NCBI RefSeq assembly: GCF_002288925.2
Contig: NW_022098076.1
Span: 84,889,062-84,953,061, forward strand
DNA from: Delphinapterus leucas
Taxonomy: Eukaryota > Chordata > Mammalia > Artiodactyla > Monodontidae
Direction: 5' to 3'
DNA: 64,000 bases
Shown: piece by piece, positions 44,824-56,520 of the stretch
Position numbering within the stretch: position 1 is the first letter of the stretch
Layout of the letters: each line of letters opens with the position of its first letter
The notes under the pieces: generated by a model
Database searches by the model: none
What the model was told of the DNA's origin: nothing
What the model saw: only the letters and a program-made list of their open reading frames with translations
Position numbers and translations under genes: made by a program

Positions 44824-46544
44824 AAAGGCAGGTTTTTATTTTTTTTTAAACACCTTTATTGGAGTATAATTGCTTTACAATGGTGTGTTAGTTTCTGCTG
44901 TATAACAAAGTGAATCAGTGATACATATACATATATCCCCATATTTCCTCCATCTTGCATCTCCTTCCCTCCCCCCCTCCCTATCCCACCCCTCTAGGTG
45001 GTCACAAAGCATTGAGCTGATCTCCCTGTGCTATGTGGCTGCTTCCCACTAGCTATTTTACATTTGGTAGTGTATATATGTCAATGTAACTCTCTCACTT
45101 CGTCCCAACTTCCCCTTCCCCTTCCCCGTGTCCTCAAGTCCATTCTCTACATCTGCGTCTTTATTCCTGTCCTGCCCCTAGGTTCTTCAGAAACTTTTTT
45201 TTTTTAGATTCCATATATATGTGTTAGCATACGGCATTTGTTTTTCTCTTTCTGACTTAGTTCACTCTGCATGACAGGCTCTAGGTCCATCCACCTCACT
45301 ACAAATAACTCAACTTCGTTTCTTTTTATGGCTGAGTAATACTCCATTGTATATATGTGCCACATCTTCTTTATCCATTCACCTGTCGATGGTCACTTAG
45401 GTTGCTTCCATGTCCTGGCTATTGTAAGTAGTGCTGCAATGAACATTGTGGTACATGACTCTTTTTGAACTATGGTTTTCTCAGGGTATATGCCCAGTAG
45501 TGGGATTCCTGGATCATATGGTAGTTCTATTTTTAGTTTTTTAAGGAACCTCCATACTGTTCTCCATAGTGGCTATATCAATTTACATTCCCACCAACAG
45601 TGCAAGAGGGTTCTCTTTTCTCCACACCCTCTCCAGCATTTACTGTTTCTAGATTTTTATTTATTTATTTTTGTGGTACGTGGGCCTCTCACTGTTATGG
45701 CCTCTCCCATTGCTGAGCACAGGCTCCGGATGCACAGACTCAGAGGCCATAGCTCACGGGCCCAGCCGCTCCATGGCATGTGGGATCTTCCCGGACCAGG
45801 GCACGAACCCGTGTCCCCTGCATCGGCAGGCAGACTCTCAACCGCTGCGCCACCAGGGAAGCCCTAGATTTTTTGATGATGGCCATTCTGACTGGTGTGA
45901 GCTGATACCTCATTGTAGTTTTGATTTGCATTTCTCTAATGATTAGTGATGTTGAACATCCTTTCATGTGTTTTTTGGCAATCTATATGTCTTCTTTGGA
46001 GAAATGTCTATTTAGGTCTTCTGCCCACTTTTGGATTGGGTTGTTTGTTTCTTTGATACTGAGCTGTTTGAATTGCTTGTATATTTTGGAGGTTAATCCT
46101 TTTTCAGTTAGAAAGCCCAGAGATAAACCCACGCACATATGGTCACCTTATCTTTAATAAAAGAGACAAGAATATACAATGGAGAAAAGACAGCCTCTTC
46201 AATAAGTGGTGCTGGGAAAACTGGACAGCTACATGTAAAAGAATGAAATTAGAACACTTCCTAACACCATACACAAAAATAAACTCAAAATGGGTTAAAG
46301 ACCTAAATGTAAGGCCAGACACTATTAAACCCTTAGAGGAAAACATAGGAAGAACACTCTTTGACATAAATCACAGCAGATCCTTTTTGACCCACCTCCT
46401 ATAGAAATGGCACTAAAAGCAGAAGTAAAGAAATGGGACTTAATGAAACTTAAAAGCTTTTGCACAGCAAAGGAAACCATAAACAAGAGGAAAAGACAAC
46501 CCACAGAATGGGAGAAAATATTTACAAATAAAGGCAGGTTTTTA
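44824..46544 (-). mobile_element. L1 with 5' inversion (twin priming), with TSD
   Basis: The A tail is at the left (T run about 44838-44847). From there to 46108 the L1 is antisense: 3' UTR ('cctttattggagtataattg', 'catttggtagtgtatatatg') and the end of ORF2 ('gagtaatactccattgtata'). At 46109 it switches to sense ORF2 sequence lying upstream in the element ('agcccagagataaacccacg' to 'atgggagaaaatatttacaa'). The TSD 'aaaggcaggttttta' is at 44824-44838 and 46530-46544. At the switch only a few bases are lost compared with the uninverted L1 at 54-57 kb. A SINE later split the antisense part. Confidence 0.93.
45649..45873 (-). mobile_element. Cetacean CHR-type SINE inside the inverted L1
   Basis: SINE with an (ATTT)-type tail at about 45656-45672 and head complement ending at 45865. 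The TSD 'ctagattttt' is at 45649-45658 and 45864-45873. It lies in the ORF2 remnant, so on the minus strand an open frame runs from L1 ORF2 into the SINE (45740-45967). This is not a functional fusion. Confidence 0.94.
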
Positions 46545-46675
46545 AGCAGGGAAGTAACATATGTATTATGGGAAAAGAGAGGAAAAATTATTGGCTCTGT
46601 CTCAAGAGATTGAAAAGGGCAAATTTTATTGTTTTATTTTATACTAATGAGTATTTTATTTAATGAGGTCATTAT

Positions 46676-47215
46676 TTCAGGGGTCCCCAAGACCTCCATA
46701 TGTTCAGCGATTTGCTAAAAGAACTCAGGGTCTCAGCACCAAGTCACGTTTTACCTAAGATTTATTACATCCACACAGCAAACATACACAGCTGGGTCTG
46801 TAAGGGAAAGAACAATATAGGAGGCATCTGGATAAATATGCGTTCACCTTTCTCTTCTCTCTCCTTCCTGTAAGTGGTCACACAGAGCACATTCTCCCTC
46901 TGGCAGCAAAATGCAGCCACACGTGTTTCTGATGTTTCTGCCCAGGAAAGCCCATTGGAAGGTGGTCACATAGGCATTCTCTGCCTAGCAACTAGAAAAA
47001 TTCCAGACTCCCAGCAGATGTTAAACATAAGTCACATTGTATGTACAAACTGTCTAGGCACAATGAAACACCCCTGTCAGTTAGGGAAAGTGTCAGAAGC
47101 CTAGAGCCAAGCTTGAAAGCAGAATCTTCTAAAGATAGCAGCCTAAGACCTGCTATGTCAACTGTTTTCTGCACAGTGCATTTTCATTTACATAATAAAA
47201 TTAGGCAGGGTCATT
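46676..47215 (-). mobile_element. Mammalian ERV-type LTR, antisense
   Basis: The order 'ggggtccccaagacctccat', 'gcgatttgctaaaagaactc', 'agatttattacatcc', 'catataggcattctctgcct'-like text (here 'tcacataggcattctctgcc') and 'ttccagactcccagcagatg', then 'ttgtatgtacaaactgtcta', fits an antisense mammalian LTR, probably of an ERV1 or ERVL group. I cannot name the family. No internal viral sequence adjoins it. Part of it (46773-46983) is repeated at 47867-48075. Confidence 0.65.
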
Positions 47216-47845
47216 CTCATCCATTACATATTTAGTTGGTCAAAATATTTCAAGTTTATTTTGTAATGATTTCAGTTTGATGTTGTATATGACTTGTTTA
47301 GTAACCCAAGTATGACTTGTATAGTAAACAAGAAAAAAATTGACAAAATTTTAACATTTCTATGAGACACTAGAAAAGCACAATAAAATTAGAATAATAT
47401 ATTTAACTTTACTGAGTGACATTCGTTTTGCTATTTTTAAAACATGATTTTAGCCCACATCAGCACAATGGGTAATGGTCATGGCATTTAGGTGGGAAAT
47501 TGTATTTAAGAAGAGGTTGATGGAAAATAAAGAATTAACATGAAAGGTGGACGTAATTAACTGTCAGACTTGAGGAAAGTGCTAGAGAAGAAGGGAGCTG
47601 GTGATATGGATGGAAGGCAATAATGTACATTTAAATTTGGAACTTTGTAAAGCAAAGCTGGTTATGTGGATACTATAAAGTGGAGCAAGGACTTCTCACT
47701 TTTAAGTTGGAAAGGGGACTATGTCTCCTTTTCTTTATGTTCCTTGGGTTTGCTCAATTTGGAGAAGTAATAGATATATCTAAGAAGCAGAGAATAGATT
47801 TTACTAAGTGGTTACAAAATTAAATTAATGTAATCTGCTTTCCAG
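47216..47845. other. No recognised feature
   Basis: AT-rich DNA between the two LTR copies. It shows no retroviral coding sequence, which argues against a provirus with two LTRs. Confidence 0.5.
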
Positions 47846-48096
47846 ATTACATCCTTCTATACATTAACACAGCAAACATACACAGCTGGATCTGTAAGGG
47901 AAAAAACAATACAGGAGGAGTGTGGATAAATATGCGTTCACCTTTCTCTGCTTTCTCCTTCCTGCAAGTGGTCACACAGAACACTTTCTCCCTCTGGCAG
48001 CAAAATGCAGCCACACGTATGAGGCGTTTCTACCCAGGGAAGCCCATTGGAAGCTGGTCACATAGGCATTCTCTGAATTATTACATCCTTTCTATA
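47846..48096 (-). mobile_element. Second copy of an LTR fragment, flanked by direct repeats
   Basis: 47867-48075 matches 46773-46983 in the same orientation with roughly 90 percent identity by eye. It is flanked by 'attacatccttctata' (47846-47861) and 'attacatcctttctata' (48080-48096). The first nine bases of this direct repeat (attacatcc) also precede the matching block in the first copy (46764-46772). It has no A tail. Confidence 0.8.
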
Positions 48097-48615
48097 ATTT
48101 CTAGCCAAGGCCCAGGTTTTGGATCACAGACACTTCAAAGAAAAATAGCTTTTCTCTGTATTCAGTGGAAGGAAAAGCTATTACTGTCAGGTGCCAAGTA
48201 TGAGATTATGGTACAAAGACAAACTCTAACTCCCTGGTTGAACTGGGCAATGTAGTAGCATGCCCTAAACCCATGATATTTTTTAATGTATCTTTACATA
48301 TTGAATCACGGAAAGAGTCTGAACAAGCTCTCAGTCCTTCAATGAAAATATTCAGCCTAAGTTCTAATTGTGATCCTGGAATGTATAAACACAAGTTAAA
48401 CAGACACACCATTGTCCACATTGTGCCTACTCAAATGGCAACTAATAGTCAAGCACAGTTTTGCTGTAGCTTCACATTTACCTCCAGCATATTCAACACC
48501 ATCATGGGGAGAAAAAAGGCCATTACCTCAGTTAACCGTTTGAAATCTAGTTAAAACCATATATTTTTATAAAAGGTAAAAACTATCGTTATGAAATGGC
48601 TTTCTCTGCCATCTT
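48097..48615. other. No recognised feature
   Basis: AT-rich DNA. The 93-codon plus frame at 48273-48554 and the 71-codon minus frame at 48206-48421 overlap and are unsupported. Confidence 0.45.
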
Positions 48616-48619
48616 TATA

Positions 48620-48905
48620 GAATGCTGTGCATAAGTAGAGGAGGGCAGCCTACAAAGAACTAAGAGTGATAGAGACCTACAGCTGTGGTACCTACAATGT
48701 GCCAGGGCCTGTGGTAGTTATTTTTATATTTAACCCACTTTAGTCCATACCATGACTCTAGGAAATACTGCACAGTCTTATTTTATTATTCAGAAAAAAT
48801 TAGATCTAAAGTGGTTGAAGTAATTGTCTCAAGTTCATATGGCTTTAAGTGGAAGAACTGGACCTGAGTCATTATCTATCCTGGTCCATAATTTAAGCTT
48901 TTGTT
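48620..48905 (-). repeat. MIR, antisense
   Basis: 'tacctacaatgtgccagggc' then 'tagatctaaagtggttgaag', 'taattgtctcaagttcatat' and 'ggctttaagtggaagaactg' follow antisense MIR from its 3' end into the tRNA-derived part. Confidence 0.82.
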
Positions 48906-50085
48906 TACTACAATGGCTGAGTACAGAGACCTGGCATTTATATGAGCGAAACAGAATTTTTATTCAATGAAACATGAATATGAAGGTTAAAATTACTCTT
49001 CAGAATAAGACAGAAATAAAAGACATTTTAAATCTCAGAAAATTTGCCATTAAGTCTTGAAGTATTCTGTGCTATTTTTCCACACTCTATCACATTTTTC
49101 TTTCCTTTACTATCCTATCATTCCCTTGATATTCATATATGAGACAACAAATAATCCAGCACTGTTTTACTATCATTTCACATTCAATAATTTTATGGAG
49201 AGAAGAGAATTATGTTCTCGTTTTACTTCATTCAAAGCTAAGTACTAGATAAACAGTATAATCAAAACTAAGAAGAAAATGTGTTTTCTTGATTAAAAAT
49301 AAAACAAAAGACAGCAACCAGATTTTTCAGGAGTGTACAAAGGGTACACAGTTTTGGAGATTCCACTATTTTCTTTGGAGTGACCTTTCTGTCCTGATCT
49401 TCCAACCAAGATGTCATTATCTTTCATGGCACTGTCTTACTCACAATAGCAGGATGGTCCAATGGGGAATGAATGTGATGAACTTTCTCGACTTTTGAAA
49501 ACTAAAAATATCAAATGTTCGCATGTGAGATTTCAACTCTGAATACTATTCTAGTGTGCAACACCAATATTTGAGTCCATAGAAATATTTTTTTAAATGT
49601 AAATATAGAAAAAGGCTAAAAATGTACTTCTGCTGTTAAAAAAGAAATGCCTCAAGAAATAAGAGTGACGTCTTCTGAGAGGCCTACTAGTAGCACCCTA
49701 ATGTAAGGGGTCATATTTGGGATTTCAATTTTCACTGAAAGACCAACACAGCCAATTTTGATTCTGTTCTTGTCTCTAAAGGGTGATCTCTTCAGTTTCT
49801 TTTTCTGTTTTTCTCTCTCTCTCACACTTTTAAAAGCTATTTATTTGGCAATATTAATCAAATCCTATACTAAGAAGACTTAGATTTCTATTACATATCC
49901 TTTCCAAAAAACCCCTAAGTTCTGAATTATGAATTTCCCTCCCTGCTCTCATTTTTTATTTTAAATTAAATTAATTTCCTTAGAACTGAAAAATGTCAGT
50001 GGTCTCTCTGATATTAAAGTGCTCTTAATAACTGAGACCGTCGGTAGAATGAGGTATGAGTGAGACAGTGAGGAGCTGAATCCAG
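48906..50085. other. No recognised feature
   Basis: AT-rich DNA without a gene or nameable repeat. Frames are 63 and 69 codons at most. Confidence 0.45.
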
Positions 50086-50089
50086 CACC

Positions 50090-50292
50090 CTAGGACAGGA
50101 CTTCAGTCCTTCAGCACGCCAAATAATCACCTACATCCTAATTAAAAATGAATATTCAAATTGATACTAGTGGTAGATCTAGAAATCTGCATTTTTTGAG
50201 TAGCACTGATCAAGCCTGATGTACATGATTGGTCAAGTCTAATGTATATGGTTGGGCTATACTTTGAGAAATATTGTGTTAGAGAAATGAGC
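50090..50292. repeat. Possible hAT (MER-type) relic with a 23-bp internal repeat
   Basis: 'aaataatcacctacatccta' and 'gatctagaaatctgcatttt' followed by 'ctatactttgagaaatattg' resemble parts of hAT MER elements. Inside it, 50209-50227 is repeated at 50232-50250 with four substitutions, a 23-bp tandem duplication. Confidence 0.45.
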
Positions 50293-50967
50293 TATCAAAA
50301 GTTAGAGAAGAGGTTTAACCCAGACAGAGAGACTTAAAATTCTACTAAATCATTGTTGCTTGAGCAGGGTGAACACTTTGAGAAGGGATTATGGGATTCC
50401 ATAAATGTCCTGATATGTACAAAATCACTTCTACAAGCACCAAGATCTATTTAATTTGCTAGTGTCCCAGTCCTCCTGCCTGGTAAGGAGATCATCTAGA
50501 TATGGGATAAGATGAGCCACTAGGTAAGGACAATGATGCTGGGGCTTACAAAACTATTTGTGGAAGAAAGCATAGTTGTTGACGACTGAAGGGAAGGCAT
50601 TCATTAGGCAGCTTTAGTATACAGGCCAGTGAAATGCACGATGGGAGCATATGGTGTCAGCTGATAGTCTAAAGAAGCAATCAGTTTACTCTACACAGAT
50701 TTGGTAGAACTTTAGTCTAAATTCTATCCTCAAATGGATTATGGTATTGAGCTTGGATAATGATTTTAAAATTTTAACAGGGCTTCCACCTATTTATTTT
50801 AAGGGTCCTCAAAATTAAAATATTAGTTCATGTTTTCAGTTAACTGTTTGATATCTAATAAATATGAAAATAATTTTCTTTGTAAAGGAAAATTATTCCC
50901 TGTAGAAATGTAAGATGGAGTCCCCTTAAAATAGTCACTCAGGTAGTAATTTTAAAGGATATTAAAT
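50293..50967. other. No recognised feature
   Basis: Unique-looking DNA without open frames of note. I cannot assign it to a repeat. Confidence 0.45.
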
Positions 50968-50972
50968 GTGTG

Positions 50973-51004
<32 letters not shown>

Positions 51005-51042
51005 CAAAATATATACATATAAATAATATATATGTACATAAT
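50968..51042. repeat. (TG)n(TA)n compound microsatellite
   Basis: A short (TG) run at 50968-50977 passes into about 24 bp of (TA) and then mixed ATATAC/ATATAT to 51042. Confidence 0.93.
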
Positions 51043-51639
51043 CTTGAGTCCTGGTTGATAGAAACCCCTTGGATAAAGAGTAGCTTTTTTCATGGCTTAT
51101 CTTTGAAATCAAAATATGGTAATTCTACTTTCACAAGTTCAGTTGCATTTTTATCTATTTTATCTGAAATATTTCAGGCTTCTCTATACTTTGAAGCACA
51201 GATTGACAGGGTCCTTATTGTATTTCAAGAATGTCACAAACTTTGAAAATTGCTAACAGACAACACGTGTCAAAATCTGATGCCAGACTGTAAAAAAAAT
51301 CTTACGTAAAAGTTTCCTTCAAGACCTCCATCCTCCTATTTGCGTCTTGCTACTAGCCAAGTTAAAAAAAAAAAAAAAAGCAAAGTAAATACTACAACGC
51401 CAAATAAAAGAAGTATGATCAGCCTCTCATCTGTAGGTGTTATTTACATGGTATTTTTTCTTAAGTATAGTAACTAGGGTGTTAATATTTAGAGATGAAC
51501 ACCTGCATTTTATTAGGCTTGTTTTTACCTGGAATTTTGTTAGCTCCAAATTTACAAAAATTTTCTGTGAGGGATAGACCTGGCTAAGAAGAGCTACCAG
51601 GCAAATTGATATACACCTCCTAATATATACCTCCTAAAG
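51043..51639. other. No recognised feature
   Basis: AT-rich DNA. There is an A run at 51364-51379 that could be a retroelement tail, but I see no element body attached. Confidence 0.45.
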
Positions 51640-53755
51640 TAGTATTTTTTTAACCTTTTTTAAGACAGATTTATTAAAGTATAATTGAAATACAATAAAT
51701 TGCACATATTGAAAGTATACACTTTGATAAACTTTTACATATGCATACACCCATGAAATAATTATCACAGTCACGTTAATAAACATAGTCATCACCCCTA
51801 AATTCCTTTCACTCCCTGCCACTGTCCCCAGGCACCCATTGATATACTTTCAGTCATCAGATATTAGCTTACATTTTATAGAATTTTATATAAATGATAT
51901 CATACAGTATGTGCTTTTATTTTTGGCTGGGTTCTTTCACTCAGTATAATTATTTTGAAATGCATTCTTATTGATGCATGGATTAGTAGCTCATTTTTTA
52001 TTATTGTTGAGTAGCATTCCAATGTGTGGATTATACTACAGTATGTTTGTTACTCACCTATTGATGACTATTTGAGTTGCTTTTAGCTACTACACACAAA
52101 AAATGCAATGAATATTTGCATGAAAGTTTTTGTGTGGATATATTCTTTCATTTCTCATGGGTAAATACCTAGAAGTGGAATGATGGGTCATATGGTGTAA
52201 GAAACTGCCAAAATGTTTTCTAAAGTAGTTGTATCATTCTATATTTTCACTATATATATGAGTGTCCCAGCTCCTCAACTCCTCCATATTCTCACCAATA
52301 ATTAGTATAATTAGTCTTTTTTTTTTAACTTTAGCCAACATACTAAGGGTGAAATGATATCTCATCATGGTTTAAATTTACATTTCTTTAATGACTAAAA
52401 ATATTAAACACCATTTCATGTGTTTGGTGGAATGTTTGTTCTTTGGTGAAGTGTTCAGATATTTTGAAGATTTATTTTTATTAGTTTCTTTACCTTTCTA
52501 TTAATCATTTGTGTTTATTATATTGCCTAGATATAAGTCTATTGTTGGATATATTTTGCAAATATTTTCTCCCAGTCTCTGGCTAGTCTTTACATTTTCA
52601 TAACAGTGTCTTTGGAAGGGCAAAAGTTTTTGTTATTTTTTTCTTTTGATGAATCTATAACTTGTGCTTTTTGCATCCTATTATGAAATCTTTGCTAAAC
52701 TTAAATCACTAATATTTTCTCCTTTATTGCATTCTAGAATTTGCATAGTTTTAGTTCTTATGATGCATTTCAACTAAATATCTGTATGTGATGTGAAATA
52801 AGGGCCAAGGCATTTTGCATATGGCTACACAAGTGTTCAACATCATTTGGTGAAAAGATTATATTATGTTCAATGAATTATGTTGAGATTTCTATTAAAA
52901 ATAAATTGACCATATTCATGTGGGTCTATCTCTGGATTCTCTAATAGATTCCATTGATCTATTTTTCTATTTTTACATCAATGACAAAATGATGGATTAT
53001 TATAGTTTTATAAGAAGTCTTAAAATTAGGTTATTATAGCTCTCCAATTTTTCTCTACCTTTTAAATATTGTTTTAATGATCCTTGCTCTTTTGAGTTTC
53101 TATACAAGTATTAGAATCAGCTTATCAATTTCCTCAAAAATGTTAGCTGGGATACTGATTAGGATTCCATTGAATCTATGGGTCAATGTAAAATTAGTGT
53201 ATTAATAATAATAAATTTTGTGACACATAAAAGAACATATCTCCCCATTAATTTAGGTCCTGTATAATTTCTATTAGTAATATTTTGTACTTTTTATTGT
53301 ACAGTCCTTGCAAATCTTTTGTCCAGTTTATTCCCAAGTATTTCAAATGGTCTGATGCCATTGTAAATAGTAACATTTATTTAAATTTCCAAATATTAGT
53401 TGCTTTATATAGAAATACATTTGCTTCTTGTATATTTACTTAGTATCCTGAAATTTTCCTAAACTTAATTTACTAGTCATTTATTGTATTAGCATTTTTT
53501 GTGTGTAAATTCTGTAGAGTTTTCTATATAGAGAATCATGCTTTCTACAAATAAATACAGCCTAATTTCCTCCTTTTCGAATTTGTGTATTTTTTTTATT
53601 TTGTTTTCTTACCTTATTGCACTGGCTAGAGCCCCCAATACACTTTTGAATAGAAGTGTAGAGAGCAGTCATTCTTAGCTAGTTCCTGATATTAGGAGGA
53701 AGGATTTAATCTTTCACTGTTAAGTATGATGTTGCCTAGAGATTTCAATCAGAGG
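51640..53755 (-). mobile_element. Old L1M, 2.1 kb, antisense
   Basis: A long antisense L1: 3' UTR first ('tttattaaagtataattgaa', 'caggcacccattgatatact'), then ORF2 ('gagtagcattccaatgtgtg', 'tctcatgggtaaatacctag', 'tcctccatattctcaccaat', 'catgtgggtctatctctgga', 'gcactggctagagcccccaa'). The order is continuous over 2.1 kb. Many stops and indels show it is long dead. Confidence 0.9.
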
Positions 53756-53989
53756 GTGCCTTAGAGCAGACCTCTCCCTAGTCAAGCCTCCAGATGAAGT
53801 CTCAGCTGAAAAAGTGCTTGAAGACATGTTTTCTGAAAGCTTTCAAAATTTGGCAAGAGATATAAACCTTCATATTCAAGAAGTAGGGCAAACCTCAAAC
53901 AGAATAAACAAATGAACAAACAAATAAATCTACAGCAAGACAAATAAAAATGAAATTTCTAAAGCTAAACACAATGATAGAGAAGACCG

Positions 53990-54771
53990 TTAAGATGGCA
54001 GAGGAGCAAGGCATGGAGATCACCTTCCTCCCCACAAATACATCAAAAGTACATCTTCATGTGGAACAACTGCTACAGAACACATACTGAATGCTGGCAG
54101 TAGACCTCAGACTCCCCAAAAGGCAAGAAATTCCCCATGGACCTGGGTAAGGCAAAAGAAAAAACAGAGACAAAAGAATAGGGACAAGACCTGCACCTCT
54201 GGGAGGAATCTATGAAGGAGGAAAGGTTTCCACACACTAGGAAACCCTTTCACTGGTGGAAACAGGGGGTGGGCCGGGGGGAAGCTTTGGAGCCATGGAG
54301 GAGAGCGGAGCAACAGGGGTTCAAAGAGCAAAGCAGAGAGATTCTGGCACAGAGGATCATTGCTGACCAGCACTTACCAACCTGAGAGGTTTGTCTGCTC
54401 ACCTTCCAGGGTGGGAGGGGGCTGAGAGCTGAGGTTCAGGCTTTGGAGGTCAGATCCCAGGGAGAGGACTGGTGTTGGCTGCGTGAACACAGCCTGAGGG
54501 GGCTAGTGCACCACAACTAGCCAAGAGGGAGTCTGGGAAAACTTCTGTACCTGACTAAGAGGCAAGAGACCATTGTTTCAGAGTGCGCAAGGAGAGGAGA
54601 TTCAGAGCACCGCCTAAATGAGCTTCAGAGACTGGCGTGAACCATGGCCATCCACGCGGACACCAGAGATGGGCATGAAACGCTAAGGCTGATGCTGCAG
54701 GCACCAAGAATCCTGTGGGCAAGCACAGGTCACTATCCACACCTGCCATCCTGGGAGGCTGTGCAGCCAGG
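53990..54771 (+). promoter_or_regulatory. L1 5' UTR (internal promoter region)
   Basis: This is a GC-richer block (for example 'gggtgggccggggggaagct' at about 54269) without long frames. Its start 'aagatggcagaggagcaagg' and the following 'atcaccttcctccccacaaa' fit the 5' end of cetartiodactyl L1. L1 5' UTRs contain the element's pol II promoter. Whether this copy retains activity cannot be judged. Confidence 0.8.
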
Positions 54772-54776
54772 AAATA

Positions 54777-56520
54777 CTCCCATTTACCATTGCAACAAAA
54801 AGAATAAGATACCTAGGAATAAACCTACCTAAGGAGAAAAAAGACCTGTATGCAGAAAGCTATAAGATACTGATGAAATAAATTAAAGATGATCCCAACA
54901 GATGGAGGGATATACCATGTTCTTGGATTGGAAGAATCAACCTTGTTAAAATGACTCTACTACCCAAAGCAATCTACAGTTTCAGTGCAATCCCTATCAA
55001 ACCATCAATACCATTTTTCACAGAACTAGAACAAAAAATTTCAAAATTTGTATGGAAACACAAAACACCCCGAATAGCCAAAGCAATCTTGAGAAAGAAA
55101 ATCTGAGCTCAAGAAATCAGGCTTCCTGACTTCAGACTATACTACAAAACTACAGTCATCAAGACAGTATGGTACTGGCACAAAAACAGAAATATAGATC
55201 AATGGAACAGGATAGAAAGCCCAGAGATAAACCCACGCACATATGGTCACCTTATCTTTGATAAAGGAGGCAAGAATATACAATGGAGAAAAGACAGCCT
55301 TTTCAATAAGTGGTGCTGGGAAAACTAGACAGCTACATGTAGAAGAATGAAATTAGAACACTCCCTAACACCATTCACAAAAGTAAACTCAAAATGGATT
55401 AAAGACCTAAATGTAAGGCCAGACACTATAAAACTCTTAGAGGAAAACATAAGAAGAACACTCTATGAGATAAATCACAGCAAGATTCTTTTTGAGCCAC
55501 CTCCTAGAGAAATGGAAATAAAAACAAAAATAAACAAATGGAACCTAATGAAACTTAAAAGCTTTTGCACAGCAAAGGAAAGCATAAACAAGATGAAAAG
55601 GCAACACTCAGAATAGGGGAAAATATTTGCTAATAAAGCAATGGACAAAGGATTAATCTCCAAAATATACAAGCAGCTCATGCAGCTCAATATCAAAAAA
55701 ACAAACAACCCAATCCAAAAATGGGCAGAAGACCTAAATAGACATTTCTCCAAAGAAGATATAATATTGCGAACAAACACATGAAACGATGCTCAACATC
55801 ACTAATTATTAGAGAAATGCAAATCAACAATACAATGAGGTATCATCTCACACTGGTCACAATGGCCATCATCAAAAAATCTAGAAAGAATAAATGCTGG
55901 AGGGCTTCCCTGGTGGCGCAGTGGTTGAGAGTCTGCCTGCCAGTGCAGGGGACATGGGTTCGTGTCTTCGTCTGGGAGGATCCCACACGCCATGGAGTGG
56001 CTGGGCCCGTGAGCCATGGCCGCTGGGCCTGCACGTCCGGAGCCTGTGATCCGCAATGGGAGAGGCCATGGTGGTGAGAGGCCCACGTACTGCAAAAAAA
56101 AAAAAGAAAGAAAGAAAGAAAGAAAGAATAAACGCTGGAGAGGGTGTGGAGAAAAGGGAACCCTCCTGCACTGTTGGTGGGAATGTAAACTGATACAGCC
56201 ATTATGGAGAACAGTATGGAGGTTCCTTAAAAAACTAAAAATAGAACTAACCATACAACCCAGTGATCCCACTTCTGGGCATATACTGTGAGAAAACCAT
56301 AATTCGAAAAGTCATGTATCACAATGTTCATTGCTGCACTATTTACGATAGCCAGGACATGGAAGCAACCTAAGTGTCCATCAACCGATGAATGGATAAA
56401 GAAGATGTGGCATATATATACAATGGAATATTAGCCATAAAAAGAAACAAAATTGAGTTATTTGTAGTGAGGTGGTTGGACCTAGAGTGTGTCATACAGA
56501 GTGAAGTAAGTCAGAAAAAG
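54777..56520 (+). pseudogene. L1 ORF2 C-terminal remnant
   Basis: ORF2 encodes the L1 endonuclease and reverse transcriptase. Only sequence after the catalytic reverse-transcriptase core is present here. It starts abruptly after the deletion junction, in a region coding for an '[15 protein letters not shown]'-type segment in intact L1. Readable pieces are 55347-55616 (a run including '[14 protein letters not shown]') and 55781-55890 (including '[16 protein letters not shown]'). The latter is cut by the SINE, and the frame resumes near 56140 with a cysteine-rich 'CWWECK' segment. Several stops and frameshifts occur. The protein cannot be made. Confidence 0.85.
55884..56140 (+). mobile_element. 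Cetacean CHR-type SINE inside L1 ORF2
   Basis: Sense SINE starting at about 55903 (ggcttccctggtggcgcagt), body to 56093, then an A run and an (AAAG)n tail to about 56128. The TSD 'aaagaataaatgctggag' (55885-55902) reappears as 'aaagaataaacgctggag' (56123-56140), one mismatch. It inserted after the L1 and is the second sense copy in the window. Confidence 0.95.

Larger units (their letters stand above)
44595..46610. repeat. Old unclassified repeat split by an L1
   Basis: The flank at 44595-44823 ('gctgtggcagagcagtacat', 'gcagtgggttgtaaaggcag') and the flank at 46545-46600 ('agcagggaagtaacatatgt') read as consecutive parts of one old interspersed repeat when the L1 between them is removed. The same family seems to be present at 29161-29330. 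I cannot name it. Confidence 0.4.

Noticed and set aside
45740..45967. Fusion protein of L1 ORF2 and SINE
   Set aside because: The frame arises because a SINE inserted into a dead, inverted L1. Neither has a promoter or function here.
46676..48096. Provirus with two LTRs
   Set aside because: The sequence between the two LTR pieces is about 0.65-0.9 kb of AT-rich DNA without any retroviral coding trace, and the second piece is only a fragment with its own direct repeats.
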